Below the pieces are notes generated by a model, which had not been told where the DNA came from, did no database searches, and worked only from the letters and a program-made list of their open reading frames with translations. Positions 1-13,603 of a stretch of 64,000 bases of DNA are shown piece by piece (position 1 is the stretch's first letter; the number at the start of each line of letters is the position of its first letter). Source of the stretch: Tetrahymena thermophila SB210 (taxonomy: Eukaryota; Ciliophora; Oligohymenophorea; Hymenostomatida; Tetrahymenidae); NCBI RefSeq assembly GCF_000189635.1, contig NW_002476555.1, positions 169,522 through 233,521 of the forward strand, read 5' to 3'. Both the position numbers and the translations under genes were made by a program.

Positions 1-2179
1 CAAAATTAGGTTCAGGGTCTCTAAACTTTATTATTTCAAAAAAATATTTTATTGATTTGAAACAAAAGTGATTAAACAAGTATTGAAAGATTTAAATGAA
101 AAAATAATGAATGTCTCATTACTTGAAGCTTGAAAATCCAGTTACCATTTTGGTTCAAAATATTTTCAAGGTTGTGATTAAGCTTCATAATTTATTGATC
201 ATAGTTAGCTCTTTCGTTTTCTCTTGCTCTGAGCTCATTGACATTGAATGTGCATTCTATTTTTAATAGAGCATTTTGAATTTAAGAATAAAAATAATAA
301 AAATTTACTATCGATGTCATCTTCAACTTATTTAATTTCTTTTTCTAAGATTTCAAGCTTTTTGCTAAGACTTTCTCTTTCTCTTTAGGCACTTTCAATA
401 TTTTCTTTTTAATTCTTGATGATATTTTGCTTTTGCTTGATGGAATTTTCTAATTTAGCAATGTCGTTTTTAAAGTTTCTGAGTTTATTCTTTGTGAATA
501 CAATTTATTCATCAACTTATTCCTTTGCAGCATCTATGTTACCAGAATCATTTTTAGAAAGTCTGTTAACTTCGTTGAGATTTTCTTTCTTTTAATCATA
601 TTCAGCTTGAAGGTCAGCAAGCTACTATCTAGAGTATTCCAAATCCTTTTCAAATTTAGCAATATTTTCTTCGCATAAACGAACTTTATTTTCCTACTTC
701 TTTAATTCTTGTAAAGAAGATATTTAAAATTTTTTAATGGTTTCACGATCTTTTTCTTGTCTTTAAATAGTATCTTCCAAATTTTTCAGTGCCATTTCAT
801 AACGACTGAGTTGTTTATCCTTTTCAGCATCTTGCTTTCTACCATGGTTTTTCATTTCATCAATAACTTGCTAATAATCATTTGTAACCTTAGTTAATTC
901 TCTCTAAGCATGTGTGAGAATGCTTTGCTTGCTTTCTATTTCTCTCATTCTTTCCTTTAAAAGATTGTTCTTATTAAAATATTCATAAGCTTTAAGCTTT
1001 CTATCCATTTTGTTGATTTCAACTTCGCTGCTCTTCCAAATCAAATATTGTTCTTTTTCCTCTTTCAACTTTCTCATTTTAGGTTGGATATCTGTATCAA
1101 TCAAATCATTGATTTCCTTAACCTTTTCCTCTTTTTTCTTAATAATTTTTTCACTTTCTCTTTTCTTTTCATTGTAGAGAGCAGTTCCTATTTTTAATTA
1201 TTCATGATAAATTAATTATTCAAAATATTCCAAAAAATATTCTCAAAAACCATTTTTAAAAATAACTTCTTGCTTTTAATTTAAAAAAGATATTTCTTGG
1301 CTTATTTTTATATTAAAGTGTTATTTATTATTAAATTAAATAATTCAAAATGGTTATTTAATATCAAAGCTGTTTTTATGTGATTTTCGAAAGCACATTT
1401 TGTTTTTATCAGGTAATTAATAGCAAGCATTTAATAGTTATTTGCTGTCCTTCTAAAGTAATTTTTATACCTGCAGTTTCTTCAAGCATAGAAATGAGTT
1501 CCTAAGGTTTCAAGTTGATGATCTTAGTAATTCTACCTTAAGCAACCAAGAAGTGAGGATTGTCAATATTTAATTAAACACTTCTGAACATATTTTTGAC
1601 TTGATTTAAAGTAAGCTTTGTACCATTAACGAAGTATTTACTCTTTTCTTATTAGACCTAAGTTTAAAATATTTTTCAAAAAAATTATTATTGAATGTAA
1701 AAACAATATCGTTTTTAACATGCAAAATAATTACAAAGAGAATTTCAAATGATAAATTACTTGTCTAGTAACAGAAATTGTGTCATATGATTCATAACCA
1801 AGAGGTGATTATTCTTTGTTAGAATTGTCGAAAATAACTGTAACTTCTGCTTTTGTTATACCTGCATGACCTTATTTATAAACTAATTCTTGAACCTTCT
1901 TAACTCTTAGCTAGAATTATTAAAAAAATAAAATAATTTATTAATTCTCTGAAAGTAAAAATTAATAGCCTAGTTATGAATAGTCAATATAATTAATTAA
2001 TTAATTACCAGTTCCCAATCTTTGTTCAAACCAAGAACGAATAAGATAGAGTCTAAGATATTAGACTTACCAGATCCATTAAAACCTGTAATTGCATTGA
2101 ATTACTGATCAAAGCCCTTAATAATTGTACGAGTGGCGTAACTCTTGAAACCTTCAATAATAATTTCTTTTATATACAT
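1..2179 (-). CDS. SMC2: Condensin subunit SMC2 (N-terminal part, runs off the left edge)
   Basis: SMC2 is an ATPase subunit of condensin that compacts chromosomes in mitosis and meiosis. The minus-strand start at 2179 gives [18 protein letters not shown], the typical SMC2 opening. A Walker A motif (GFNGSGKSN, about residues 32-40), the Q-loop region ([16 protein letters not shown]) and the EETAG/YNEKK segment follow. After these comes a long coiled coil (several hundred residues rich in K, E, Q). The last codons ([10 protein letters not shown]) match the start of the SMC2 hinge. Five introns restore the frame: 1911-2008, 1658-1760, 1188-1470, 257-308 and 26-122. Exons total 1,546 bases, i.e. 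515 codons plus one base at the window edge. The hinge, second coiled coil and Walker B half lie outside. The gene is divergent from the genes to its right. SMC4 is less likely, because the N-terminus follows SMC2. Confidence 0.93.
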
Positions 2180-2893
2180 ATCTCCTCTTCAGCTCTGCTT
2201 TTTGTTTTAGAAAAAGAATAACTTTAGCTGGATTTTTAAAAGAATTTCATTCAAAATATGTCCTACCTTGCTATTAAATCTATCTAATCACTAAATATTT
2301 GCTTAATCAGAGAATTTGTTTGTTTATTTGTTTGCTTTAATATTTTAATTAATTAATTAATTAGAGTGATTCTTTCTATTATGTTTTCCCTCCTTTTTTA
2401 TTAATTTATAAGATTTGATAAATTGTAATGAAAAATAAATTTTTTGATTTTAATTTTTTGATCAATTCTTCTAAATCAAAATATTGAGCGCTATTTAAAA
2501 GATTTGAAAAAAATCAATTCTTTCTTTCAAAAGCATATTGATTGTCTGTATATTATTAAAGAGTTTTTCATTCATTCTTATTAATTTATAAAAATGCTCA
2601 CTCATTCATAATTATTATTTTACATTCAATTAGAATTTAACAACATCATTCATTTATTCATACACTTCTCTTTTTATTTAGTAATTATTTAAATTGTTTT
2701 TTAAATTTAAATTTATTTTATCTCAAGTAGCAAATAAAACAATATTTTTTAAGAAGAAAATTAAAAAAAATATTTTTAACTTTTTACTTATTGAATTAAA
2801 TACATATTTATTTTAATAAAAAATATAGTTGGAAAAATGAAAGAGAATAAATTATATAAATTTATTTATTTATTAATTAATTAATTATTAAAA
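2180..2893. other. AT-rich intergenic, probable SMC2 upstream region
   Basis: No convincing gene on either strand. It holds homopolymer A/T runs and TAAT-type short repeats (for example near 2342-2362 and 2870-2886). It should contain the SMC2 promoter, but I see no identifiable element. Confidence 0.6.
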
Positions 2894-3238
2894 ATGACTA
2901 AATATAATAATTATATTTTTTTAAAAATTATGTATGCTAAGATTAAATATAAAAAATTAAATTTCTTAAGAGGAACTGTAGATATATCAAAAAATAGATA
3001 TATTATTGAAGAAATAAATAATATTTAATATTTATATCATTTTAATAATATTTATTTAGAAAGAATGGTAATTAAATATATATAAAAATAATTATCTTTT
3101 CATTTTAATTTTATAAATTTAACTGCTTATTTATTTAACAAATATCATAGAGAAGAGTGGTTAGATATATTATAAGAATCGATTAATATTTCATGTATAT
3201 AGTTTTTATTAGCAATTATTAATAAATAAAAATAATGA
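2894..3238 (+). CDS. Possible small protein, 114 residues, unrecognised
   Basis: Under the ciliate code an uninterrupted frame runs from ATG (AAAAATGACT context, favourable for ciliates) to TGA, giving 114 residues. The middle (RGTVDISKNRYIIEE) and the end (YHREEWLDILQESI) have a more protein-like composition than the surrounding AT-rich spacer. The rest is rich in I, N, Y and K, as expected of translated AT-rich noise. I recognise no family or motif. TGA is rare in AT-rich DNA, so frames this long can arise by chance. It could also be an exon of a longer gene or a relic. It lies between SMC2 and the ECTF-motif gene, with no sign of a shared unit. Confidence 0.3.
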
Positions 3239-3796
3239 GAATTTCATTAATATTTATCTATTTATTTTTTTAATATTTAAAAAAGAATATGTTAAAGCAT
3301 TTATTTTTATTATTGATAACTTAAAGATATTAGTCAGCAGATGAATGAAAGCCAAAGCAAACATAACCTTTAGACTAAAAAATAAAAATGTATTATTTAT
3401 ATTTGTTTGTAAATATCAAAGTAGAAGGAAAAATTATTTGTCTAATGTTAGGTAGATAGATAGATAGATATAAGAAAAGTAGACTTATGTGTTTGAAAAT
3501 ATTAAATTTTATTTATAATTTTATTATCAGATTTGCGAAATTTATTAAATTAATGCGCATAAATTAAATGTACGATAATGATTGACTGAATGAATTTATA
3601 CGATAATTATTTAAGAGTTTTCTTTATTGTATTCTATCGCAAACAGTAAAATTTTTTTTCAAATAAAAATTTTTAGTTAAAAGTAAATTGCTTGTTACAA
3701 AGGCACAAAAATTAACCAAATAAAATTAGTAAACAACAAAAAAATTCTCTTAAATTATTCATTAAAAGATTAAGAGTTTACTTAGATTGAAGCACT
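3239..3796. other. AT-rich intergenic with short GATA tetranucleotide repeat
   Basis: Spacer upstream of the gene starting at 3797. It contains a short TAGA repeat near 3450-3470. No RNA gene or long frame is visible. Confidence 0.5.
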
Positions 3797-6796
3797 ATGA
3801 TAGCTGACATTTACTATCAACAAGAATAGGCAGTTGCTATGGCATTGAGACTTGAAAAAAAATATAGGCGAGAGTCTCTTTATGATACTAAAAATAGCAA
3901 AAATGATATTAATTTAGCTGAATTAGATCATAGTTTAGGGATGGATGGCCTAAAGAAAATCAACTAATAATATTATTCAGTTAAGAATTTAAATAAGAGC
4001 CAAGAAAAATAAGTTCCAAAAATGAATTAAGTTGATATGCTTTTTGATAATGTCAAAAAGACCAACCAATAAAATGGATTCTTTTATTATAAAGAAACAT
4101 AAAAACTCTAAAAAATAATTTCTAGCGGCTAGTTACCATACAGCGGAGGTAGTAGCTAGAAGAAAATTAAGTCTAAACAAGGATCTTAAAATCAACTATC
4201 TAGAAACAATATTAGCAGCAATCAGATTTAACAAGAAGCATTTTAATAAGAAGATAACTACTCTAACAGCTAAACTCATTTATATGCCTCTCTTGAAAAA
4301 CAACTTAATAAAGCTGCATCTAAGTTCAGCGAAAATGGTGAAATGACATTTGCACAACTAGGAGGATTTCTGAATCATATCCATGTTCTTCAGCACATCA
4401 AGTACGACGAAACATCAAAACTTTCAAATGAAGAAGAAATCATAAACTCTTAACAATTAGATAACTCATTTAGCAGTGAAATGTAAATAAATCATTTAAA
4501 TAAACTTAAATATTTAATAAGAATTTGCTCAAATATTTAAAGGAAACTCCATGAATTATTTTGGGAGATATTATGCTACAATCAAAACAATGAAAGTGAT
4601 TACATCCAAAAAATAAACTCTGAACTGTTATCTAGTGTGACATATTTCCTCTTGAACAAGGAAAAATAGGAATCCTCTCCTCTTTCTCTAAAAGACAACA
4701 TTCTTATTTTGCTTTAGAGTTTCAAGCCTTCCAGTTTGTAATAAATTTAAATATAATTTATTTATTTATTTATTTTATTATTAAAAATTATTGGTTTTTT
4801 CAAAAAAATAAAATATTTATTTATTTATTATTTGCACTTAATTCCAATCAAATGAATCTGTTTTAACAAGTTTAACGAATTTAATTGAAAATTCAGTTTT
4901 TTTTGTTTAATTAGATTTGAATTAATAATTAATTAATAAATTAAAATAATTTAAAGAGAGTAGAGCTAGGATGGTAAGTGTTAATAATTTCCTGAATCTA
5001 TTTTGGATGATTTTATCTTATCATGGGAAAGAGTTGTCTCAGCTTAGAGGCTTGATTAAATAGTGAAAGATTTAACGAAAGGTATGAAAGTAAAAAGAAG
5101 AAAAGTTTCTTTTTCAAACAGTAAAGGGTCTAATTTGGTTATTGCTTAAGGGGATAGTTAAAGTGTAAATAGTGGTTCTAACTAAAATATAATGTTCAGC
5201 AATAATAATGCAGCAGATAATTCTTTTAGTTCGTGTAATAGACCTAGAGTAAGGTCTTAATCGTCTTCACATTCTTCTGTTTATAAAAATATGAAAAAGA
5301 AAGAAAATCCTTAAGATGTTGAGTAGGATATTTCGAACTTAATTAATAGAATAAAAAGACACTCAGAGCAGATTGGAGAAAACTATGCTAATGGCAATAA
5401 CAATATGAATAATTAGACTGCAATCACTGTATTTTAAGGTAGAGAGAGAAGGTTCACTGCATCCAGCGATATAAGGGATAACCAATCTGATAACTTTTTA
5501 GGGTACTAAACAGGTAAATTTAATTGTTATGACGATGCTGCTACGATTCACTCTCTTCCTACTTACCTATCTAAAAACAATAATACTTAATCTTCTCAAA
5601 ATATAAATAACCATTCATATAATTAATGCAAAAATACCAACTCGAGTTAGAAATAGCCATATTATTAACAATATGAACCATAAGGAGTGATTTAAGGAAT
5701 GCATATTACTGAAGTCAGCAAAGATCAATACGAATAAATACAATCTAGCAACCCTGATTATTAGATTGAAAAAGAAGTCACTTTTGGGGAATAAAATAAA
5801 TTCTCTTCTCCTCATGATATTTTAAGAAGAAAGACTAAGTAGATAAATTCATAGATGAATAATTTGGTTACTCCAAAGAAAAAATCTAACTAAAAGTCTT
5901 AAATTTATGAATCAGAAGGAAGAACTAGCATTTCTCCTTAAAAGTCTAAAGAAGAAATGAGAGTGATGAACTTAATGAAGTAGCATGAAGAATGGAAACA
6001 AGAGATTATTAAGAAGTGGATTCTAGATAAAGAGGATAAAGAGTATGAAAAATAGAAAGACGAATGCACCTTCTAGCCAAATTTAGGTAGCAGCAAAAAA
6101 TTTAATGACAACTTGTTGAAAAATACCAAAAATAATGTCGATGTTGTATCAAGATTATACGATTACTCAACACCTAAGAAAAGAGAAGTTATCCAGTACT
6201 AAAGTTTAATTGAAAAGTAATGCTAAGAACTAGGAGAGTGCACATTTAAGCCACAAACAAACAGCAAATAAAAGCAATACTAGCACATTTAGTCAAAGAT
6301 TTCTCATTCTCCTATTTCAGAATCATCTTCCTCTCAGCCATCTGCTCATAAAAATAAATATTCTTCTAATTAAAAGAATAAAGACGATATTATCTCAGAC
6401 AAAAGCAAAGATGAAAACAATTTACCTGTTAAAGGATTTGATTAAGCAGTGAAAAGAATGAAGTAAGGATTTGAAAAAACTTAAGAAGCAAAAGCCCGTA
6501 GAGAAAAAATTAGAACAGGCACTCTATATTAGTCTAACAAAAATAAGTAATTTAAACCTCCATCTATGTTAGAAAGATAAAAGCCAAAGCATTCTCCATT
6601 TTATTACGCAACTATAACTCTAACAAATGGAAAGCATGGAAAAATCTCTTTAAGTGAAGACGACGACCCTATTCAAGTAGCTTTGAATTTTTCAAAAGCT
6701 TTCTAACTTAACAAAGACATGACCGAAAAATTAAAAACAAATCTAATTGAGCAATACAAAAACCATATGCTTAAATTAGTAGCTAGTTAAATTTGA
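3797..6796 (+). CDS. Hypothetical protein with ECTF-x-P motifs, Ser/Asn/Gln-rich
   Basis: The start ATG at 3797 (MIADIYYQQEQAVAMALRL) and the TGA at 6794-6796 enclose about 930-940 residues. One intron begins with GT at 4738. Its end is either 4914 (pyrimidine-rich AG, my preference) or 4956. Both keep the frame, and an in-frame TGA near 4850 rules out read-through. The N-terminal part has a helical segment (SENGEMTFAQLGGFLNHI) resembling an EF-hand-like or helical module. The centre is low-complexity Ser/Asn/Gln. The second half carries two copies of the motif ECTF-x-P (DECTFQPNL and GECTFKPQT) separated by a VVSRLYDYS segment. This pattern is common in uncharacterised ciliate and apicomplexan proteins. 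The C-terminus (LTNGKHGKISLSEDDDP) looks like a small beta-rich domain. No enzyme motif or membrane segment is seen, so function is unknown. Confidence 0.8.
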
Positions 6797-7517
6797 CTTA
6801 AATAAAAACCTTCTTTTGTATAAAAAATATTTTAGATTCAACTTTAAATTAACCTTTTAACTTATTAATTTTATCTAAATACATACAATTTTATTTGTAA
6901 ATAAGCAAGCATCTATAGAAATGTATATCAATTTGTATTTCAAATAGCTCATTCTAACTAACTATCTATCTATCACCTATCCTAATCTCTCTAATAAATT
7001 AAAATTTTTGAAAAATTAAATAGTTATTAAACTATTTGATAGTAATTACAAAGAACATTTATAAAAATATGAATTTATTTATATTTATTTGTAAACTAAT
7101 AAAAAAATAATTGTATTTTTCTTAAAAATTAGTTTCAATTAACATTTTAATTTTTTATTATTTTTGTTGAATGTTTATTTTAATTTTATTTAGTTTTTTT
7201 AAGAATTTAAAAATTGTCTTGAATAAAAATTATTATAAATGTTTTTATTTTTGTATATTTTAAGTCTATTGATTGAATTATTTAATAAACAAATTTAATG
7301 TTTATTTTGAAATAAAAATAGAGTAATTTTTTTATTATTTTAAAATAAAAATGAAAAGAAAATAAAAAAATTAATTTAAATTTATTGCTTTAAAACATTT
7401 AAATTTTATTTAATTATTATAAATCAAATCTATAAAATCAATTGTTTTTTGATAACAAAATAAATTTTTTGACATAAACTTAGAAATAAATTTATTACTT
7501 TTATTTATTTAACTTGA
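6797..7517. other. Convergent intergenic spacer, AT-rich
   Basis: Lies between the 3' ends of two convergent genes. Mostly A/T homopolymer runs, with no terminator or RNA gene recognised. Confidence 0.6.
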
Positions 7518-9398
7518 TCAGTTTTATGAAGATTAGGTGTATTTTTGTGCATACATTTTTTGCATGTTATTGCTAAAGTTAACGAGTTTCTTTAAATCTG
7601 CCTTTCCAGAGTGACTGCTTGATGATGCAAGTTATTTAAAGAGAGATTAAGCTCCTGATGAGAAAATCCCTTGTCCCAACTTTTGATAGTTGGAGCTATT
7701 GCAGTGCTATTTGCAGTTTTAAAGCTCGTCAATACAGTTCTTAACATTCATGCTTTTAGAATACCTGCTGCTTAGTAAGGTATTTAAAACTTTCTAAATA
7801 TTGTCGTTTGCCTATTCGAAATTTCCTTATTCTGCTGAGTTTTGTCCTTCTTAAATGGCTTGAGCACTTAATACTCTATAGTAGTTTTCTACGACTTCTC
7901 CATCTTCTTCCTATTCAACTCCTTCTACCATACTTCTAGTGTCAATTAATTATAATTAAAATGTCTTTTATTTATTTGCTTCTTCTTTTGAGCTGACTGA
8001 TTAGGCAGTCAATTCAGCAGTAATAAAATTGAAAATAGAATTTTCATCTGTAATGGTGCTTTCTGTTTGCTCATCAAATGCATCTGCTTCCATTTCAAAA
8101 ACGAAATCTTTGCTAACACCTGAAAGGATATTGATTAAGTTAATTTCATATTATGTTTCACTTACCTTAGTCCAATTGTCTCCAAAAACTTTAGAGATTC
8201 TAAAATTTTTAAACTATTCAGGAGGAGTGAATTTCACTCCAACTTTGATATTCTAAGCCACAGTAGAGATCATACCTGCGAAAATGTTAATAAAAGCTGT
8301 GTCTAAGTAATTCACATCTTGCATGAAATTGAAGGTGCCATTCCTGAGATCACTGAGAGTTCGAAGAAGTTTGGGATCGTGGTCTTCACCGAATCCTATA
8401 GTCTCGATGTTGAATGCATCTTTAATTTAATATTTGTCAATATAAGCTTTAACTCTCGTATAAGCTTTTGTGTCTTATCCATCAGACAGCAATAAAATAC
8501 TAGTGACGTTATTCTTGAATTTTCTGTTTTAAATAGCTTTCAAAGCATGGTTTATACCTTCACTAATATTTGTTCCGCCTCCTGCATAAATTTATTAAAT
8601 TAAATTTAATAGAGTTTACTTATTCTCATCAGTAACTCTTGTAAAGGTTAAGGGTCTATCTCCTGATTCATTAAAGCAGACAATACAAATTCTATCCATA
8701 CTAGACATCAAATTGATTATCTTTACTAGAGTTTCTTTGACTAATTATATTTTTTCACCCTCCATAGATCCGGACTTGTCGATGACAACTACTAAGTCAA
8801 CTGTTTATCTCCCTAATGTTTAGAGATGCTAATGGTGCTTTAGTAGTTTCTCATAATCAAGATCGCAAGTTCTAACAGTAATCATTCCTGGCATCAAAAA
8901 TTTTTCATTATTCTTGACTAAAATCTTCTTGTGTCTACAGCGAACATCTAATTCGAGATTATCAGATAGCTTATATTAGAATTCTTCAATGCCCATTTTT
9001 GATTCTAAACCTGATTCTGTTAACTCATCATCATCATAGTTTTCTTAGATCTCATATAAATCAAAGTCTGAATCTCTTCTTCTCGAAAATTAAACAGGCG
9101 CAGACAAAGGTGCAGGATTGGAAGACTATTATCTCATGAAATACTGCATCAATAATTGCATTTATTGAGGACTTACTATAGACTAAGTAGCTAATTATAA
9201 GATTTCTTATTCAGTATATTAATCCAATAATGATTATGCTTATGGAGCCTACTGCTATGGTTGCTATTGTTAGCCTTAATCACTTTGAGATTAATCTTAC
9301 TATACTTAGTCTTGTGGCTATTCTACCTGTTGTTAATCTAAACCTTCTTAAGGAATATGCTATTGCTTTTATTCCTCCATTTAATCTTCTTATTCCAT
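7518..9398 (-). CDS. von Willebrand factor type A domain protein
   Basis: Single exon, 626 residues. The start at 9398 is the first ATG after an in-frame TGA. The first 90 residues are very rich in Q and E. A VWA domain spans roughly residues 200-390: VDLVVVIDKSGSM contains the metal-ion-dependent adhesion site D-x-S-x-S (Asp207). It is followed by the GGGTNI Thr site and LLLSDGQDT. The core is preceded by a beta-rich segment and followed by a region (VGVKFTPPEQ, then YYRVLSAQAIQEGQ) like the C-terminal helical part of plant and protist VWA/Vwaint proteins. No signal peptide or membrane segment is present, so it is probably cytosolic. The intact MIDAS suggests metal-dependent ligand binding. 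The partner is unknown. It ends in TGA at 7518-7520. Confidence 0.9.
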
Positions 9399-10393
9399 TC
9401 TCTTATTATTTTTTGCCTAATAATTTCAAAACTTAATAATAAATATTATCTAAAAGCTGATTTTAAAAAATCCTCAAACCCTTTTTAGTGAACTATTTAG
9501 TTATTAGAATATAAATAATTTATTATAAAATATCAAAAGATCTCATCAAAATTAATTAATTAATTATTAGATAGGTTATTTATTACTCTTTTTCTCTATT
9601 TTTCTAATGATTTCAACAGATTAAGAAATAAAAAATTTTAAAAATACCAATTCATTTCATATCTAAAAATAAATCTAATAAATAAATTTTTCAAAATATT
9701 ATTATTATTGTTTTTAATCCTCTATATTTTGCTCTCTTTTTCAAATAAAAAATATAAATTTTGTGAGAATACTTAAAACATAAAAAATTAACCCCAACCA
9801 ATGCAAAAAATTTTATTTATTAACGAAATTCGCTTTTTTTAAATACCATAGTCTTGCAATTTGAGTATCCATCTATGGTTGTTAAAAACTATGTTTATTT
9901 TTATAACCAATTTAAGAAAATTATTTAATTAAGCCTATGTTTTTTTTTGAAATTTAATGATTTAATAACGAATATTTTAGTTTTGTTTAGGTTTTTAATT
10001 TGAAAAATACTATACAAAATCTTCCTAAATTTGCAAAATGAGTTCATTAAATAAAAGCAGAATAATTTTACAATAATATTTTTTGGAAATTATTTAATTT
10101 TGATATTATTTTGTCATAAAATATTTCTATTCAATTTTAGTAAACATACAATAAAATAACTCATAAAAATGTCTTTCAAATATTGAAAAAGCATATAAAA
10201 TGATAAATAATCAAATAAACAGCTAGATAGATAGATGTATTTGTTAATTATTTTGAGCTGTCTTTCTTTATATTTTGGATAAAAATATCAAATTTCTAAG
10301 GTTTTATTATCAATCAATACTTTGATTATTTAATTAAAAAAAAAGCAATTATCAAAACTTATTTTCAAAGCTCATAAATATTTAATTTTTAAA
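9399..10393. other. AT-rich intergenic between divergent genes
   Basis: Presumed promoters of the VWA gene (leftward) and the cysteine-rich gene at 10394 (rightward). There is a lone CCCCAA near 9791 but no array. No other structure is seen. Confidence 0.55.
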
Positions 10394-11080
10394 ATGATAT
10401 TTTATTATCTTTTAAGTATCACTCTTTTAATTACTTATTCAAATTGTGCTTGCACTAACCCTGATAAATCATGCACTACTGATTGTGTTAGCATAGGTTT
10501 CATTGCAGGTACTTTAAAAGACAAAGGTCCTTGTTAGTCTCCTACTGCATGCTTAACAACTGCAGGAGCTTGTGATAGTACAAACAAAGCATTTTTGTAA
10601 GCATGTATAATAGTTGGATATTAAAATAATGCAGGAACATGCATTTAACCTTCTTATGCTTTATGCTCTAGCCCTGGAAATACTTTATGTTAAACTTCTA
10701 CATTAAGTTTATGCACTTTACTATTTGGTTTATAATAATCTTCTTAATAATCATGTGGTTCTACTACTGATTCTTTATGTTTAGCTTCTTCTTAAGGTTG
10801 TGGTAGTTCATTATATCCTTGTGTAGTAAATAATGGCCTTATATAAAATGTCACTATTAGCTAAGCATGTGCTCCTCCAACTAATTGCACTGCTGAAGAT
10901 TTAGGACTTTGTGGAGGTACTTACACCTATTGTTTATCAAAAGGATATATTGCTGATTCTAAAACTAATTTAGATTGTATTTGTGAAGGCAACGATAATT
11001 TAATACAATGTACTCCTAAAGCTAACACTAGCCCTATTATAACTGCTTTTTTTGTCCTTTTATCAATACTCACTTTCTGA
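10394..11080 (+). CDS. Cysteine-rich GPI-type surface protein (immobilization-antigen-like), copy 1
   Basis: 228 residues, one exon. The N-terminus MIFYYLLSITLLITYSNC is a signal peptide. The mature part has many evenly spaced cysteines (CTNPDKSCTTDCVSIGF, CAPPTNCTAEDLGLCG, TYCLSKGY). The last ~17 residues are hydrophobic, follow a small-residue stretch (ANTSP), and run to the stop, as in GPI-anchor signals. This is the layout of ciliate immobilization antigens and related surface coat proteins. It is the most diverged of the three neighbouring copies and has an extra Ser/Cys-rich middle section. Assignment rests on layout and cysteine pattern, not on a match to a particular Ser gene. Such genes are often expressed exclusively and depend on conditions; nothing in the sequence shows how this one is controlled. 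Confidence 0.85.
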
Positions 11081-13603
11081 TATACTCATATTGACTTTAT
11101 AACTTATACTCACTCACTCAATACTTTTAACCTTATTTTATAACTGTTTTAAACACAAAAAATATAAAATTTACTTTCAATATAAAAGTAATTTGTTTTG
11201 TAAAATGTAAAATATGTAAGTACCTTGCTAATTTCCCCTAAATTCAACTAACATTTGATCATATTTTATTTAATATATTTATATGATTGATTTATTATAT
11301 CTATTTCAATATTTTTCTTTATTTTAGTAGTTTTTTAAACAAAAATAATTTGAAATTTTTAACTAAAATACTATCTTTATTTTTCAGTGTCTAAGAAAAA
11401 ATAATATGATTTTATTTGAAGTATTTGTAAAGTTAAATTATAATCAATCATTTTGTCAAAAGCTTTTAATAATTTTATGAAAATGTTTAATTTTAAGCTT
11501 ATTTACTACAAGTAATCAAACACAAATTTTAAGAAAAATTCGCTTATAAGTAGTCCATTAAAATATTTTTTGAGTAAATTAATAAAATTTGACTTTATTA
11601 ATTGCTTGTGAATATATTAACAAGTAATTTTTAAAAATTTATCACAAAGAAAATTTGTTAGAATTAAAAATTATTGCTTTCTTCGCTAAGTTCAATATAA
11701 AATAGCTGAATATTAACAAAATTTATTCTTATTATTAATAAACAAATATTTTGGTATATGAATTTATAGTATTTAAGATTTTTAAATGAATATCTAAGAA
11801 TTTTAAAAATTCATAGGTGGTCAGTCATTTTTATTATTTTTTATTTGTTCTGTTATTTTAATAATTAGGGTTTTAAAAAATTCTATTTAATAAAATAAAA
11901 ATTTATTTACTACTAACTATGTAAAATTTTGCAAATAGAAATTTAAGTAACACAATTTTTTTTGTTACTTTTTTTATTTGTTATTTTACTTTTTTTAATA
12001 GACTGTAATGTAAAGAATATTTTTCAATATATTTTTTACCATTAAATATCAATTTTTATTTTATTTATAAGTAAAGTATTTTTTATTTACTTTAATATTT
12101 TGCAGAAAAATATAAATAAATTATGAAATTATTTTATGTGATGTAAAAATATCACTCATAGAAAAAGAAATATATTTATTTATAAGGCAAATGATAATAT
12201 AGAGAGTTATTAAAAATGCAATATTGAATAAAAATATTGAAATTAATTTTTCATCAAATTCATTAAATAAAAATTAAAACAGAAATTATAGCTATGATAA
12301 AGTATTCAATCAATAAACTTTCCATTTTAAATGTAGTAAATTAAGAGATGATTTGTTTAATTTAAATTAGCTAAAATATAAAATTTCTTTTAAATTTAGT
12401 TTTTTTAGTTAAAATAATCTATCTGCTTATTTGATTAAGAAAATTTTTGCCTGATAAGAGAGGTTAAATTTCTTTTATTTTAAGAGAGCTTTTATCATAA
12501 AAGAAGTATAAAATTTTGATTGTTCCAATATTTTTAATTCTAGCAATAGGCTTCTTTCTTTCGATTTCTTTTCGACTTGTTAAAAGTTAGGGTTAAATTT
12601 GAACTTCATTTTTTTTATTAATTTTATAAAAATAGTAAGCATAAATAAATTAATTTTGTTTGATCAAAACAATTCTTATCACTTCTTAGTAATAAAAAAT
12701 TGTAACAAAATAAAGCAATTATTTTAGAATTGCCAATGTTACAGAAAAATGCATAAAATTAATGATAGAAAATAGTTGAATTGGCAGTTGTATTCTATCT
12801 ACTGTTAAGCTCATAAAAATGATAAATAATTTTGGTCATATTTAGAAAAAAATTTAGAATAAATTTGATTAGGTTTTTATTTGTTTGATCAGATAGTATA
12901 TTTAATAAAAAAGATATCTTATCAAGTTACTCACTTTAGAATTAATCAAATTTATTATTTCATAAATATTAAAAATTAATTATCTATCCTCTCTAAGAAA
13001 TGTTAGAAATTACATTTATACAAGAAAAAATTTGATTGAATGCTTTGTTATTTATTTGTTTTTTGATCGCTTTATTATTTATTACGAAAGAACTCAATAA
13101 TTTTATCTTATTTTTAGTAAAATTTTATTTTATTGAGTTATAAAGTAGAAAAAATGTGAAACAAATGCAAAATGAATAATTCGATTTAACAAAATAATTG
13201 CTGAATATTTTTTAAATTAGTAAAATTATTTATTTATAAAACAAACATTTTATTTTAGCTTTTTTAGGATTGTTTGAAATAAATTTAGCTTGAGATATAA
13301 AAGAATTATAACTTGAGGCCAGGGCAACAAAAGGTAGGTAGGTAAGTAATAATTAGGATATTCAATCAATATTTAATCAGAGATTATTTGGATTAACTAT
13401 TTTAGGTTTAATATATATCCAATAATATGTCATTTATAAAACCCAATTAATTTTGTTTAAAATTAAATTTGGAAATTTTCTATACAAAATTAATATTTTA
13501 GCTTATGTCAGCTTCTTTAAATAATAAAAATCAACAATTAAATTAATTTATAATTTTTAATTGCAAATCTTATTTTAAAAACAGTAAAAAAAATTAATTT
13601 TAA
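11081..13603. other. 2.5-kb AT-rich intergenic region
   Basis: No frame with coding character and no RNA gene seen on either strand. It contains a short GGTA repeat near 13335-13346. The spacing is large for this genome and similar to the spacers around the next two related genes. Confidence 0.55.

Noticed and set aside
9785-9800. CCCCAA, resembling the ciliate telomere repeat
   Set aside because: Only a single copy is present in ordinary spacer; no array and no nearby chromosome-breakage sequence were seen.
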